Shown here one piece after another: positions 36,598 to 45,344 of a stretch of 64,000 nt of DNA. Each line of letters begins with the position of its first letter. Position 1 is the stretch's first letter. The notes under the pieces were generated by a model. It was not told the origin of the DNA and ran no database searches. It was given only the letters and a program-made list of their open reading frames with translations. Source of the DNA: Curtobacterium sp. Leaf261 (GTDB taxonomy: Bacteria > Actinomycetota > Actinomycetes > Actinomycetales > Microbacteriaceae); assembly GCF_001422205.1 (NCBI RefSeq), contig NZ_LMMJ01000007.1, positions 62,870 through 126,869 on the forward strand, written 5' to 3'. The position numbers and the translations under genes were made by a program.

Positions 36598-37701
36598 TCA
36601 GGTCCCCCGACCCAGCCAGCGCACCGCCGTGCCGTGGGCGTCGGCGACCGCCCGCGCCTCGCCGTCGATCGACACGGTCGCGAACGCCGCCGGATCCGCG
36701 GGGTCCACGGCACCGGGCAGCGTGGCGGCGACCCCGTGCAGGATCCCGGTGCGCTCCATCGCGATCCACCGCACGCCGAGTCGACGCACCGAGTCGATGA
36801 ACTCCTGGCGCGCGGCACCCGGCACGTACACGAGCGTCCCCATGGTCACGACGACGGGGGTGCACCCCGCCGGCAGTGCGGCGAGCGCACGCTCCAGGTC
36901 GTCGGGGACGCCACCGACCACACGGACTGGAGGCACGGTGCGCGCCACCGACGCCGCCGCACGCATCAGGGTGGTCCGGTCCGTCGCCTCGGGCGGGACT
37001 GCCTCGACGAGCCGGTCGAACGCCCCCGGTGCGTCGAGGTCGATCGGGGACGGGTCGAGCGAGACCCTGGCGACGACGTCTGGGCTCGCGAACGGTGCGG
37101 GGACCCAGCCGGATGCTCGCGCCCGGAGGACGATCGACCCCGCGCCCGTGCTCGAGGCCGGCCCCGAGCCCGAGCCCGATCCCGACGCGCGGCTCGTCAC
37201 CATGCGCACCCGATCCGGACCGGCCCCCGCTCCGACACCGTCCGCCCCGGAGCGACCCGCACGGCTCCCGACGTCACGGCCCCGGGTGATCTCGTAGTCG
37301 AGCGTCACCCGGTCCGGGATGCCGCAGAGCCCGGCGCTCGCCCCGACGTCCACGATGCCGATCGGCCCGTCCACCTCGGCGAAGAGCGGCAGGACGGCCG
37401 CCATCCGCTGGGGGTCGTTCGCCTGCATCGTCGCGGCGGCGAGCTCGTCGACGAAGCCGTCCGGATCCCGCAGGACGACGTCCACGATCGCCCCGGGGTC
37501 GGCCGGGTCCGCTCCGAGCCTCCTGGCCACCGCGAAGACGAGCTCCGGCTGTCGCTTGGTCGGTGGCACCCGGTCGAGCACGGCGACGACGGGGACGGAT
37601 CCGGCGACCGATCTCGACCACGCGGCGTACGTCGGGGACGCGGCCCCGATCCTCCCGGCATGGTCGACGTACCGGTCTGCGGTCCGTGGCGCCGACGTCA
37701 C
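36598..37701 (-). CDS. DUF2332 domain protein
   Basis: 367 residues from GTG 37701, overlapping the GNAT gene stop (GTGA). DUF2332 blocks: YAAWSRSVAGSVPVVAVLDRVPPTKRQPELVFAVARRLG, GIVDVGASAGLCG and VVVTMGTLVYVP. GIVDVGASAGL recalls a methyltransferase nucleotide loop, but no function is established. A Gly/Ser linker (SGSGSGPASSTGAGS) interrupts the middle, and a family A half-site lies in the codons near TVPPVRVVGG. Confidence 0.82.
   Translation of the reverse strand: MTSAPRTADRYVDHAGRIGAASPTYAAWSRSVAGSVPVVAVLDRVPPTKRQPELVFAVARRLGADPADPGAIVDVVLRDPDGFVDELAAATMQANDPQRMAAVLPLFAEVDGPIGIVDVGASAGLCGIPDRVTLDYEITRGRDVGSRAGRSGADGVGAGAGPDRVRMVTSRASGSGSGSGPASSTGAGSIVLRARASGWVPAPFASPDVVARVSLDPSPIDLDAPGAFDRLVEAVPPEATDRTTLMRAAASVARTVPPVRVVGGVPDDLERALAALPAGCTPVVVTMGTLVYVPGAARQEFIDSVRRLGVRWIAMERTGILHGVAATLPGAVDPADPAAFATVSIDGEARAVADAHGTAVRWLGRGT
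36923..36942. repeat. Family A half-site inside the DUF2332 gene
   Basis: CGGACTGGAGGCACGGTGCG, a complete left arm without its partner, read through in frame. Confidence 0.7.
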
Positions 37702-38186
37702 GGCCGTCCGGGGCGGTACATGCCGACGTGGCCGATGCCGGCCTCGACGTACGGGGACCCGAAGACCTCGAAGCCGCTCCGGCGGTAGAGCCCGGCGACG
37801 TACTCCTGGGCGTGCAGGAGCACGGGGTCGGATCCGTGCGCCTCGAGGACCGCGCCGACGAGTCGATGCGCGAAGCCCTTCCCGCGGTGCTCCGGCGCGG
37901 TGGCGACACGGCCGATGACCCACCCGGCCGGCACGACACCGTCGGGCTGGACCTCGTCGACGGCCGGCCGGATGAGGCGGAGGTAGGCGAGAACTCCCGC
38001 GGCGGCGTCGTCCCCGGCCGCGATCCACCAGTGCTCGGTGTCCGGCTCGCGGTCCCGGCCGTCGAAGTCCTCGGCGGTCACACGCTGCTCGAGGGCGAAC
38101 ACCCGGTTCCGCAGCCGGACGATCCCGTAGAGGTCGTCGAGGCCCAGTTCCGACCAGTGGGCCCGTCGTACGGAATGTTCACTCAC
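37698..38186 (-). CDS. GNAT acetyltransferase, ElaA-like
   Basis: 162 residues from GTG 38186. ElaA-type GNAT: DLYGIVRLRNRVFALEQR at the start, YLRLIRPAVDE and the acetyl-CoA loop VATAPEHRGKGFAHRLV (R/Q-x-x-G-x-G/A). It transfers acetyl groups to an unknown small molecule. TAAACT lies 7 bases before the GTG, so the mRNA is probably leaderless. It is coupled to DUF2332 and divergent from msrB. Confidence 0.86.
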   Translation of the reverse strand: MSEHSVRRAHWSELGLDDLYGIVRLRNRVFALEQRVTAEDFDGRDREPDTEHWWIAAGDDAAAGVLAYLRLIRPAVDEVQPDGVVPAGWVIGRVATAPEHRGKGFAHRLVGAVLEAHGSDPVLLHAQEYVAGLYRRSGFEVFGSPYVEAGIGHVGMYRPGRP

Positions 38187-38193
38187 CCGGGAG

Positions 38194-38199
38194 AGTTTA
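38194..38199 (-). promoter_or_regulatory. -10 hexamer, leaderless GNAT gene
   Basis: TAAACT on the minus strand, 7 bases before GTG 38186. Confidence 0.5.
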
Positions 38200-38266
38200 A
38201 TGACGGTGACCGTCGCCGGGCCCTGGACCCGGCGGGCAGCGGTCACGAACAGGAAGGACCGAACCC

Positions 38267-38671
38267 ATGGCATACAACGTCGAGAAGTCCGATGCCGAGT
38301 GGCGCGAGGAGCTCGATCCGGACCAGTTCGCCGTGCTTCGGCAGGCCGCGACCGAGCGTCCCTGGACCGGCGAGCTGCTCGATGAGGAGCGATCCGGCGT
38401 CTACACCTGCGCCGCGTGCAACGCCGAGCTCTTCAAGAGCGGCACGAAGTTCGACTCCGGCTGCGGCTGGCCGTCGTTCTACGAGTCGGTCCGCCCCGAG
38501 GCCGTGCAGCTGATCGAGGACAACACCCTCGGGATGAAGCGCACCGAGGTCCGGTGCGCGAACTGCGGATCGCACCTCGGGCACGTGTTCCCGGACGGGT
38601 TCGGCACCCCGACGGGCGACCGCTACTGCATGAACTCCGTCTCGCTCAACTTCGCCCCGGTCAAGGACTGA
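38267..38671 (+). CDS. msrB: Peptide-methionine (R)-S-oxide reductase
   Basis: 134 residues. C48/C51 and C97/C100 bind zinc; C121 in RYCMNSVSLNF is the catalytic cysteine; C66 in FDSGCGWPSF is a candidate resolving residue. CGSHLGHVFPDG is the family block. It repairs oxidised methionine in the cytosol with thioredoxin. AGGAAGGA precedes the ATG. It is a single gene ahead of tRNA-Thr. Confidence 0.95.
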   Translation: MAYNVEKSDAEWREELDPDQFAVLRQAATERPWTGELLDEERSGVYTCAACNAELFKSGTKFDSGCGWPSFYESVRPEAVQLIEDNTLGMKRTEVRCANCGSHLGHVFPDGFGTPTGDRYCMNSVSLNFAPVKD

Positions 38672-38728
38672 CCAGGGACTGGCCGCTGAGCGCCCCGTCG
38701 GCCGGCCACCAGTACACTGGTCTCGCCA

Positions 38729-38801
38729 GCCGACATGGCGCAATTGGTAGCGCACCGTACTTGTAATACGGGGGTTGCGGGTTCAAGTCCCGCTGTCGGC
38801 C
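38729..38801 (+). tRNA. tRNA-Thr (TGT)
   Basis: 73 bases: acceptor GCCGACA/TGTCGGC, D-arm GCGC/GCGC, anticodon stem CCGTA/TACGG with loop CTTGTAA (anticodon TGT, reading ACA), T-arm GCGGG TTCAAGT CCCGC. CCA is not encoded. Confidence 0.95.
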
Positions 38802-38917
38802 CCAGTCGGGTGCGCAACACGCCGCGCATCCAACACGGTGGGCACGCAACGCGGTGCGCACGCGCGGCACGGTCAGCACGACGGGCTCGGTGCACGCAGC
38901 CGAGCCGTGCAGGGCAG

Positions 38918-38957
38918 AGAACGACCCCGGACCGCACCCGCGATCCGGGGTCGTTCT
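38918..38957. terminator. Bidirectional terminator
   Basis: AGAACGACCCCGGA and TCCGGGGTCGTTCT form a perfect 14-bp stem with a 12-base loop, between tRNA-Thr and the convergent secreted GH25-like gene. Confidence 0.8.
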
Positions 38958-38984
38958 GCGTCGTGCCCTCGTTCGGACGCCCGG

Positions 38985-40877
38985 TCAGCCGCAGGCGACG
39001 TTCCAGTCCTGGCCCGAGGCGACCGTCCCGACGACGTACTGGCTCATCGTGATCCGACCTCCGGGCAGGAGCGGTGTCCCCGCACACGCAGCCTTCGCCG
39101 CCGCGAGCGTCGTCGGGCCGTTCGCCACCCAGTTCGGAGCGGTCCGGAGCGCGCTCCTCGGGGTGACCCCCGCTGCGATCTGACCCCACTGCAGGTTCGT
39201 CGAGTAGAGCCCGACCGAGACGCCCTTCGTGGCGAAGAAGTCGGTCATGCCGTCGAGCACCGCCACGTTCGTCGCGCCGTCGCGCCACGTGGCCCCGGTC
39301 TCCACGTCGAGCCACCAGCGGTACGACGACGGAGCGGTGACCCCGCTGTTCGCGAGGTCGTTGTAGGCCAGCGTCCATCCGTACATGTACGAGCACGCGG
39401 TGCCGTAGGCGTTCGCACCCGGGGCGCAGTTGCCGTACACGCTCATGACGGTGGTGCCCGAGGGGTCGACGTTCGAGGTGGGCCACACCGCTGCCTGCTG
39501 TCCCGCGTTCGCCGCGAGCACGTAGAGCGCTGCCGCCGGCTGCGACGTCCCGCCGCCCGACGACCTGGCCCACGCGAGCTGCTGGGCGAGGCACGGGTTG
39601 ATCTTGTTCGCGATGCCGTCGTTCACGCCGACGACACCGAACTCCTGGCCGACGGGCAGCTGGGCGCCGCACTGCGGGTACGACACGTCGTTGCCGAGAC
39701 CCGACGTGGCAGCCCCGTCGGTGAAGTACCCGGCGACGTCGATGAAGAGCCCCGCGCTCCCGCCGCCGCTCGACAGCTTCACCTGCACGGACGCCTGCGA
39801 CACCTTCGCGATGACGAGGTTCGAGATGGTCTGGCCGGCGCTGAACACCTGCGTGGCGACCGTCGGGTCCTGACCGTACGGCGTGACCCGGACGTAGCCC
39901 GCTCCGGCCGGCTTCGACACCTCGACGGTCGCCACGACCGCGGTCGCGTTGCCGGGCACCCCGACGGGCCCGGCGAGCTGGATCTGCTGGGGCGTGGTGG
40001 TCACGGAGCCGGCGAACGCGCGCGCGGTGTCGAGCGGCACGAAGACCGATCCCGTCGTCGCGGTCGAGTAGTACCCCGCGACGTCCATGAACAGGGTGGC
40101 CTGTCCACGCGAGAGCTTGGCCTGCACGGCGCCGCCCGCGAGCTTGGCGATGACGAGGTTCGAGACGGTCTTGCCCGCGGTGAACTCCTGCGTCGCGACG
40201 GTGGCGTCCTTGCCGAACGGTGTCACCCGGACGTACCCGGTCGCCGTCGGCACGGAGACCTCGGCGTTCACCACCACCGCGGTCGCGTCGGACGGCACCC
40301 CACCGAGGCCGGCCACCGGGATCTTCGTGGGCGTCGTGCCGACCGTGCCACTGAAGACCCGGCTGTTGGCGAGCGGCGTGTAGGTCGAGGCGGAGGCGTC
40401 GTCGGCGTAGTAGCCGGACACGTCCATGAACACCGTTGCGGACCCCGCCGACAGCTTGACCTGGACCGCCCCGCCCACGAGCCGGACCGTCGCGAGGTTC
40501 GAGATGGTGGTCCCGGCGACGAACTCCTGGGTCGCGACGGAGGCGTCGCGCCCGGCCGGCGTCACCCGCACGTAGCCGTCGGCCGTCGGGTTCTCGGTCT
40601 CGACGTTCACGACGACCGCGGTGGCGTTCGACGGGATCCCGCCGCGGCCACTGATCGGTACCCGCACGATCGTGGTGCCGACGGTGCCGGTGAACACCCG
40701 GGCGGTGTCGACGGCGGTGAACCGGCCGCTGGACGGCGCTGCCGCGGACGTGGCGGCGGATGCCGAGGTGGGAGCATGTCCCGCGACGACGGTCACGGCG
40801 ATCACGAGCACCGCGACCAGCACTGCGACGACCCCGGACACGTGCCACGACCCCGTCGGACGACCCACCTGCAGCAC
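38985..40877 (-). CDS. Secreted protein: three repeats plus GH25-like domain
   Basis: 630 residues from GTG 40877, with GGGGGAGAAC just before it. A membrane or signal segment (VSGVVAVLVAVLVIAVTVVAG) is followed by three repeats of about 110 residues, each with RVFTGTVGTT, GYVRVTP.G.D..VATQ.F.AG.T.SNL and .VFMDVSGYY. The C-terminal 230 residues look like a lysozyme-type barrel (GNDVSYPQCG near its start; YRWWLDVETG, holding the D-x-E pair). The enzyme may cut peptidoglycan while the repeats bind the wall or glycan; both are inferences. Extended upstream starts lack ribosome sites. Confidence 0.78.
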   Translation of the reverse strand: MLQVGRPTGSWHVSGVVAVLVAVLVIAVTVVAGHAPTSASAATSAAAPSSGRFTAVDTARVFTGTVGTTIVRVPISGRGGIPSNATAVVVNVETENPTADGYVRVTPAGRDASVATQEFVAGTTISNLATVRLVGGAVQVKLSAGSATVFMDVSGYYADDASASTYTPLANSRVFSGTVGTTPTKIPVAGLGGVPSDATAVVVNAEVSVPTATGYVRVTPFGKDATVATQEFTAGKTVSNLVIAKLAGGAVQAKLSRGQATLFMDVAGYYSTATTGSVFVPLDTARAFAGSVTTTPQQIQLAGPVGVPGNATAVVATVEVSKPAGAGYVRVTPYGQDPTVATQVFSAGQTISNLVIAKVSQASVQVKLSSGGGSAGLFIDVAGYFTDGAATSGLGNDVSYPQCGAQLPVGQEFGVVGVNDGIANKINPCLAQQLAWARSSGGGTSQPAAALYVLAANAGQQAAVWPTSNVDPSGTTVMSVYGNCAPGANAYGTACSYMYGWTLAYNDLANSGVTAPSSYRWWLDVETGATWRDGATNVAVLDGMTDFFATKGVSVGLYSTNLQWGQIAAGVTPRSALRTAPNWVANGPTTLAAAKAACAGTPLLPGGRITMSQYVVGTVASGQDWNVACG

Positions 40878-41234
40878 GTTCTCCCCCTCGATGCCCGCGC
40901 CGTCGTCGGCGCACATCGGAAGCATACGGACCCGCACCGACCCCGCACATCCATCGTTCGACGGGGAGCGCGACCCAGCAACCGACCGGACGAGGGACGG
41001 ACCGACCGACCGCGGACGCACACGAGGCCACGTCCCGCACCGGAGCAAGCGCTCCTGGCGGACGTGGCCTCGTTCGCAGCCGGACACGGATCAGGTGGTG
41101 GCGGCCGCTGCGGCGGGTAACCAGCCCACCGCGGGCGATCTTCTCAGCGCACCTGCCGGTCCACAAGGCTCATGCGCGCATTCCGGACGCTTCCGGACCC
41201 GAAACTGTGCGGATCCACAGTCGACCGCGACAGA
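40878..41234. other. Intergenic stretch with a large hairpin
   Basis: No gene seen in 357 bases between two minus-strand genes. It has the hairpin at 41022-41073 and room for the promoter of the secreted protein. Confidence 0.55.
41022..41073 (-). terminator. Terminator after the aldo/keto reductase
   Basis: ACGAGGCCACGTCC and GGACGTGGCCTCGT form a perfect 14-bp stem; the 24-base loop holds a smaller GGAGC/GCTCC stem. Confidence 0.65.
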
Positions 41235-42266
41235 TCACCGACCTCCGGTGAGTGTCCTCCGACGCTGTGCGGTACCGGCGGTGCCGTACGGGTAGTCGTC
41301 GATCCGCGGTGCACTCGCGGTGCCGAGCTCCTCGAGCTCGTCGTCGGTCAGGGCCACGTCGACCGATCCGAGGTTGTCGACGAGCTGCTCCACGGTCCGT
41401 GCGCCGAGGATGACGCTCGTCACGGCGGGCTGTGCCAGCAGCCACGCGAGCGAGACCTGCGACGCCGACACACCGTGCGCGTCCGCCGCGGCCGTCACGG
41501 CGTCGAGGACGGCCCACGTGCGCGGGTCGCCGTTCCGTGCCTCCCAGGCCTCCATGCCGCGCGTCGGGTTCTCCCCGAGTCGGGTCGCACCGGTGGGCGC
41601 CTGGTCCTTGACGTACTTGCCGGAGAGCCATCCGCCGGCCAGGGGCGACCACGGGAGGAGACCGATGCCCGCGTCGAGGCACGCCGGGACGATCTCGTGC
41701 TCGATGTCACGGACGAGCAGGTTGTACTGCGGCTGCAGTGTCACCGGCGGCGCCCAGTGGTGCGCCTTCGCCTCGTAGACGGCCTTCGTGATCTGGTAGC
41801 CGAGGTAGTTCGAGAACCCGTAGGCGCCGATCTTGCCGGCGGACACGGCGTCGTCGAGGAACCGCAGGGTCTCCTCGATCGGGGTGAGGGCGTCCCAGGC
41901 GTGCATCTGGTAGAGGTCGATGTACTCGACGCCGAGCCGGTCGAGGGACGCGTCGAGGGCCTTCGTGAGGTGCCGGCGGGAGAGTCCGACGTCGTTCGGA
42001 CCGTCGCCCTGCGGGAAGCGGCCCTTCGTCGCGATGACGACCTGGTCGGCCTCGGTCGGGTGATTGGAGAGCCAACGCCCGATGATGCGCTCCGACTCGT
42101 TGCCGGAGTACACGTCGGCGGTGTCCACGAAGGTGCCGCCGTGCTCGACGAACGTGTCGAGGATCTGGTGTGAGGTGGGTTCGTCGGCTTCGCTGCCGAA
42201 GGTCATGGTGCCGAGTGTCAGCGATGACACGACTGCGCCGCTGTTGCCGAGGAGTCTGTAGTCCAT
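41235..42266 (-). CDS. Aldo/keto reductase, Tas/YajO-like
   Basis: 343 residues. The AKR tetrad is visible: Asp and Tyr in TFVDTADVYSGNESE, Lys in VIATKGRF and His in LYQMHAWD. VILGARTVEQLVDNLG is the NADPH-binding tail of the family. It is a cytosolic carbonyl reductase of unknown substrate, in the group that includes Tas, YajO and AKR11 proteins. ATG 42266 fits the family start (MDYRLLGNSG). Confidence 0.88.
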   Translation of the reverse strand: MDYRLLGNSGAVVSSLTLGTMTFGSEADEPTSHQILDTFVEHGGTFVDTADVYSGNESERIIGRWLSNHPTEADQVVIATKGRFPQGDGPNDVGLSRRHLTKALDASLDRLGVEYIDLYQMHAWDALTPIEETLRFLDDAVSAGKIGAYGFSNYLGYQITKAVYEAKAHHWAPPVTLQPQYNLLVRDIEHEIVPACLDAGIGLLPWSPLAGGWLSGKYVKDQAPTGATRLGENPTRGMEAWEARNGDPRTWAVLDAVTAAADAHGVSASQVSLAWLLAQPAVTSVILGARTVEQLVDNLGSVDVALTDDELEELGTASAPRIDDYPYGTAGTAQRRRTLTGGR

Positions 42267-42333
42267 GCACCGGACGGTAGCCCTCACGGGCTGCGGCGCA
42301 CGCAGGGTGCCGGTATCCGCACTGGCGGTGTGC

Positions 42334-42377
42334 CGGACGGGAGGCGCGGTGCGGGCCGGCACCGTCCCTCCAGTCCG
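42334..42377. repeat. Family A hairpin, copy 9 (hybrid arms)
   Basis: The left arm is G-type (CGGACGGGAGGCGCGGTGC) and the right arm T-type (GCACCGTCCCTCCAGTCCG), around GGGCCG. Three positions mispair. Confidence 0.85.
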
Positions 42378-42417
42378 TCAGGAGGTCGCGTGGTCCGCCG
42401 ACGGATCGCGTCGTGCG

Positions 42418-43203
42418 TCAGCGAGTGGCGTCGAGGAACGCGATCGCCGCGTCGCGGAAGACGCGGGACGTCGGGGCGTTGAAGTGGTTGCGCCCCGGGA
42501 TCTCAAGGAACTCGGCGTGCGGAGCCCTCGCCGCGAGTCGCTTCGACGCCTCGAGGATGCCGTCCTCGCTCCCGGCCGCCATGAGCATCGGCTGCGCCGG
42601 CGCGTTCTCCGGGGTCGGCTCGACACTGTCGCGCATCCCCTCCACCATCGCCACGATCGCGGTGAGGTCGTTGCCGTGGACCCCCGCCGCCATCGTCAGG
42701 TACTCGTTCGTCAGCCGGTCCTGCACCGGCGTCCCGGACTCCACGAACGCCCGGGCCTCGTCGACCCGCACGCGGCGCATCGGGTCGGCGTCCGGGATGC
42801 CCCCGAGGACCGCGCGGGTGATCCGGTCGGGGATGAGGTCCGCCGTGTGCCATCCGACCCGCGCTCCGAGTGAGTACCCGAGGTACGCGACGTCGTCGAG
42901 CAGGTAGGTGTCGATGACGGCCGTGACGTCGGCCACGAGGGTCTCCATCGAGTAGTCCGCGGGGCGGTGCGGCTTCGCGCTCCGCCCGTGTCCGCGCTGG
43001 TCGATCGCGACGACCCGGTGGCCGGCCCGCGTCAGGTCCCGGGTCCACCCGGACGCGTGCCAGTTCAGGAGCGCGGCGGAGGCGAACCCGTGCACCGCGA
43101 CGACGGCCGGGGCGTCGCGGTCGCCGAAGTCGTAGGTGGCGATCCTCGTCGAGTCCTGGGAGATCACGAAGGTGGGCTGCGGGGCGTCCGGCACGAGTGA
43201 CAT
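42418..43203 (-). CDS. Alpha/beta-fold hydrolase
   Basis: 261 residues from ATG 43203. AVVAVHGFASAALLNWHA gives the oxyanion hole; the nucleophile is Ser in AYLGYSLGARVGW (G-Y-S-L-G); the acid is probably Asp in AAGSEDGIL and the base His in PGRNHFNAP. VVAIDQRGHGRSAKP is typical of esterase and epoxide-hydrolase-like members. The substrate is unknown. Divergent from nnrE with 40 bases between starts, so the two promoters overlap. Confidence 0.87.
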   Translation of the reverse strand: MSLVPDAPQPTFVISQDSTRIATYDFGDRDAPAVVAVHGFASAALLNWHASGWTRDLTRAGHRVVAIDQRGHGRSAKPHRPADYSMETLVADVTAVIDTYLLDDVAYLGYSLGARVGWHTADLIPDRITRAVLGGIPDADPMRRVRVDEARAFVESGTPVQDRLTNEYLTMAAGVHGNDLTAIVAMVEGMRDSVEPTPENAPAQPMLMAAGSEDGILEASKRLAARAPHAEFLEIPGRNHFNAPTSRVFRDAAIAFLDATR

Positions 43204-43243
43204 GTCCGGACAAGGGTACCGATCGCGTGCCATCGTGTCGGAC

Positions 43244-43978
43244 ATGGACGAACACCGCTCCGGGTACGGCGCCGACCAGATCCGCGCCGCCGAACGACCC
43301 CGTCTCGACGCGGGCGAACCGCTCATGCAGCGTGCCGCAGCCGGCCTCGCGGACGTCGTCGCCGAGCTGCTCGACGACCGGGCGGTCACCGCGTCGGACG
43401 AACCGGGCCGAGTGCTCCTGCTCGTCGGGAGCGGTGACAACGGCGGCGACGCGCTGTTCGCGGGCGCATCGCTCGCCGCGAGCGGTCACGTCGTCGAGGT
43501 CGTCAGGACGGGGTCGCGCGTGCACGAGGACGGGCTGGCGGCGGCGCTGGGAGCCGGGGCGGGCCTCCCGGCCGAGCACGTCCTGACCGACGCGACCCCG
43601 GCGGCGGACGTCACCAGGATCGTCACCGACGCGGCGCTCCGCGCCGACCTGGTCCTCGACGCGGTCCTCGGGATCGGGCGGACGGGGTCGACGGCGCTCC
43701 GGTCGCCCGCACGGGAGGCCGTGGTCGCCATCCGCGAGCTCGCCCGGGATCAGCGTGCACCGTTCGTCGTCGCGGTGGACGTGCCGAGCGGGATCGATGC
43801 CGACACGGGCGCCGTGACGGACGACCACGTCCTGCAGGCCGACGTCACCGTGACGTTCGGCGGGGTCAAGGCCGGGCTCCTCCGCGGCCCGGGGCGGGCG
43901 CTCGCGGGGCGGGTCGTCCTGGTCGACGTCGGCATCGGCGAGGACCTCGCCCGTGTGGAGCCCCTCGTCCGGACCTGA
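43244..43978 (+). CDS. nnrE: NAD(P)H-hydrate epimerase
   Basis: 244 residues, the YjeF N-terminal domain alone. LLLVGSGDNGGDALFAG is the phosphate and nucleotide loop; VDVPSGIDADTGAV and VTFGGVKAGLL are the conserved catalytic blocks. It converts R-NAD(P)HX to the S form for repair of damaged cofactor. The dehydratase half (NnrD) is not in the window, so it is encoded elsewhere or missing. Confidence 0.88.
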   Translation: MDEHRSGYGADQIRAAERPRLDAGEPLMQRAAAGLADVVAELLDDRAVTASDEPGRVLLLVGSGDNGGDALFAGASLAASGHVVEVVRTGSRVHEDGLAAALGAGAGLPAEHVLTDATPAADVTRIVTDAALRADLVLDAVLGIGRTGSTALRSPAREAVVAIRELARDQRAPFVVAVDVPSGIDADTGAVTDDHVLQADVTVTFGGVKAGLLRGPGRALAGRVVLVDVGIGEDLARVEPLVRT

Positions 43979-44026
43979 CCCCCTGCCCGTGCTCCGGCCC
44001 CGGCCCGGCCCCGCGGCATCACCGTC

Positions 44027-44083
44027 GAGGAGTCACACTTGCGCCGTCTCGGCAGTCGGGACAGCTCGGATGCGACCTCTCGG
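44027..44083. repeat. Family D 57-bp element, copy 2
   Basis: Begins GAGGAGTCACACTTGCGCCG and ends GATGCGACCTCTCGG, aligned without gaps to 27869-27925. Confidence 0.7.
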
Positions 44084-44271
44084 CGGGGCCGTCCGGCCCC
44101 TCGATACTTCCAGACGTTCGGCTCGACACCGTGGTCCTGGAGGTACCCGATGACCTCGACGGTGAGTGACGGCCGCAGTCGACGAGGACACCGGTCCGCG
44201 CACGGTCGGCACCGCCCAAGAGCCTCCTCAGACCGAGGGGGACGGACCATTCCGAGTCGGCGGGTTTCCCG

Positions 44272-44277
44272 TAGGTT
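44272..44277 (+). promoter_or_regulatory. -10 hexamer, leaderless metallopeptidase
   Basis: TAGGTT, 7 bases before ATG 44285; no ribosome site. Confidence 0.5.
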
Positions 44278-44284
44278 GCAGGGC

Positions 44285-45169
44285 ATGACGTTCAACGACG
44301 ACAGCCGACTGCAGGGCGGCAAGGTCAAACGGCGCGGACGCACGGCCGGGATCGCCGGCGGCGGTGTCGGGGTCGCCGCGATCGTGGTGTTCCTCATCGC
44401 GCAGTTCACCGGCGTGGACGTCTCCGGGCTCGTGGGCGGCGACGGGACCTCCACGATCCAGACCGGCGCAGACGCGACACCGGTCGCGGGCTGCGACACC
44501 GGCCGCGATGCGAACGCCAGCGTGGACTGCCGGATGGAGGGCGCCGCGGAGTCACTCGACGCGTACTGGACGACCGAGTCACGGCAGCTCGGGTTCTCGT
44601 ACGCCAGTCCGGAGTTCTTCCTCTTCGACGGTGCGACGGACACCGGGTGCGGGGGCGCGACGAGCTCGACGGGGCCGTTCTACTGCCCCCCGGACAAGGC
44701 GATCTACCTGGACACCGCGTTCTACGACGACCTCCAGAGCAAGTACGGGTCCTCCGGCGGGCCGCTCGCGCAGATGTACGTCGTCGCGCACGAGTGGGGC
44801 CATCACATCCAGCAGCTCGAGGGGACGTTCGCGAGCACCGACCGGTCGAGCGGCGCGTCATCGGGGAGCGTCCGGACCGAGCTGCAGGCCGACTGCTACG
44901 CCGGCGCGTGGGTCGGCGCGGCAGCCACGACGAAGGACAGCTCCGGGACGACGTTCTTCGAGCCGATCAGCCGCGCGCAGGTCGGGGACGCACTGAGTGC
45001 CGCGTCGGCCGTCGGGGACGACCGCATCCAGGGGGCGTCCGGCGGGCAGGTCGATCCGGACTCGTTCACGCACGGCACGTCGGCGCAGCGCCAGCGCTGG
45101 TTCGAGCAGGGGTACGAACAGGGCGCCGGACAGTGCGACACGTTCAGCGTGTCGGCTGGTCAGCTCTGA
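44285..45169 (+). CDS. Neutral zinc metallopeptidase (YpfJ family)
   Basis: 294 residues. A basic cytoplasmic start, one membrane segment (AGIAGGGVGVAAIVVFLIAQF) and an extracellular domain. HEWGHH at 169-174 is the zinc site, with the third ligand probably Glu or Asp in RTELQADCYAGAW. Cysteines at 70, 82, 122 and 134 could form disulfides outside the cell. The family (PF04228) is conserved but its substrates are unknown. Leaderless mRNA likely. Confidence 0.88.
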   Translation: MTFNDDSRLQGGKVKRRGRTAGIAGGGVGVAAIVVFLIAQFTGVDVSGLVGGDGTSTIQTGADATPVAGCDTGRDANASVDCRMEGAAESLDAYWTTESRQLGFSYASPEFFLFDGATDTGCGGATSSTGPFYCPPDKAIYLDTAFYDDLQSKYGSSGGPLAQMYVVAHEWGHHIQQLEGTFASTDRSSGASSGSVRTELQADCYAGAWVGAAATTKDSSGTTFFEPISRAQVGDALSAASAVGDDRIQGASGGQVDPDSFTHGTSAQRQRWFEQGYEQGAGQCDTFSVSAGQL

Positions 45170-45217
45170 CGCGGTCGCGTCGCAGCTCTGACGCGGTCGT
45201 CTCCCACGCCAGGGCCG

Positions 45218-45343
45218 GGAGGCGCGACCAACGTCCGCGACGCGACGCCCGCGTCCGACGTCGGCACCGCCTCCAGACCGGGAGGCGCGACCAACGTCCG
45301 CAACGCGACGCCCGCGTCCGACGCGAGCGCCGCCTCCAGACCG
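45218..45343. repeat. 63-bp tandem duplication
   Basis: A unit beginning GGAGGCGCGACCAACGTCCG occurs at 45218 and 45281, 63 bases apart, with CCTCCAGACCG ends that can pair with GGAGG. It lies between the convergent metallopeptidase and DsbA-like genes. Confidence 0.8.
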
Positions 45344-45344
45344 C

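Larger units (their letters stand above)
43979..44284. other. Intergenic stretch with a family D element
   Basis: 306 bases without a gene between two plus-strand genes. It holds the family D copy at 44027-44083 and the leaderless promoter of the metallopeptidase at its end. Confidence 0.6.
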
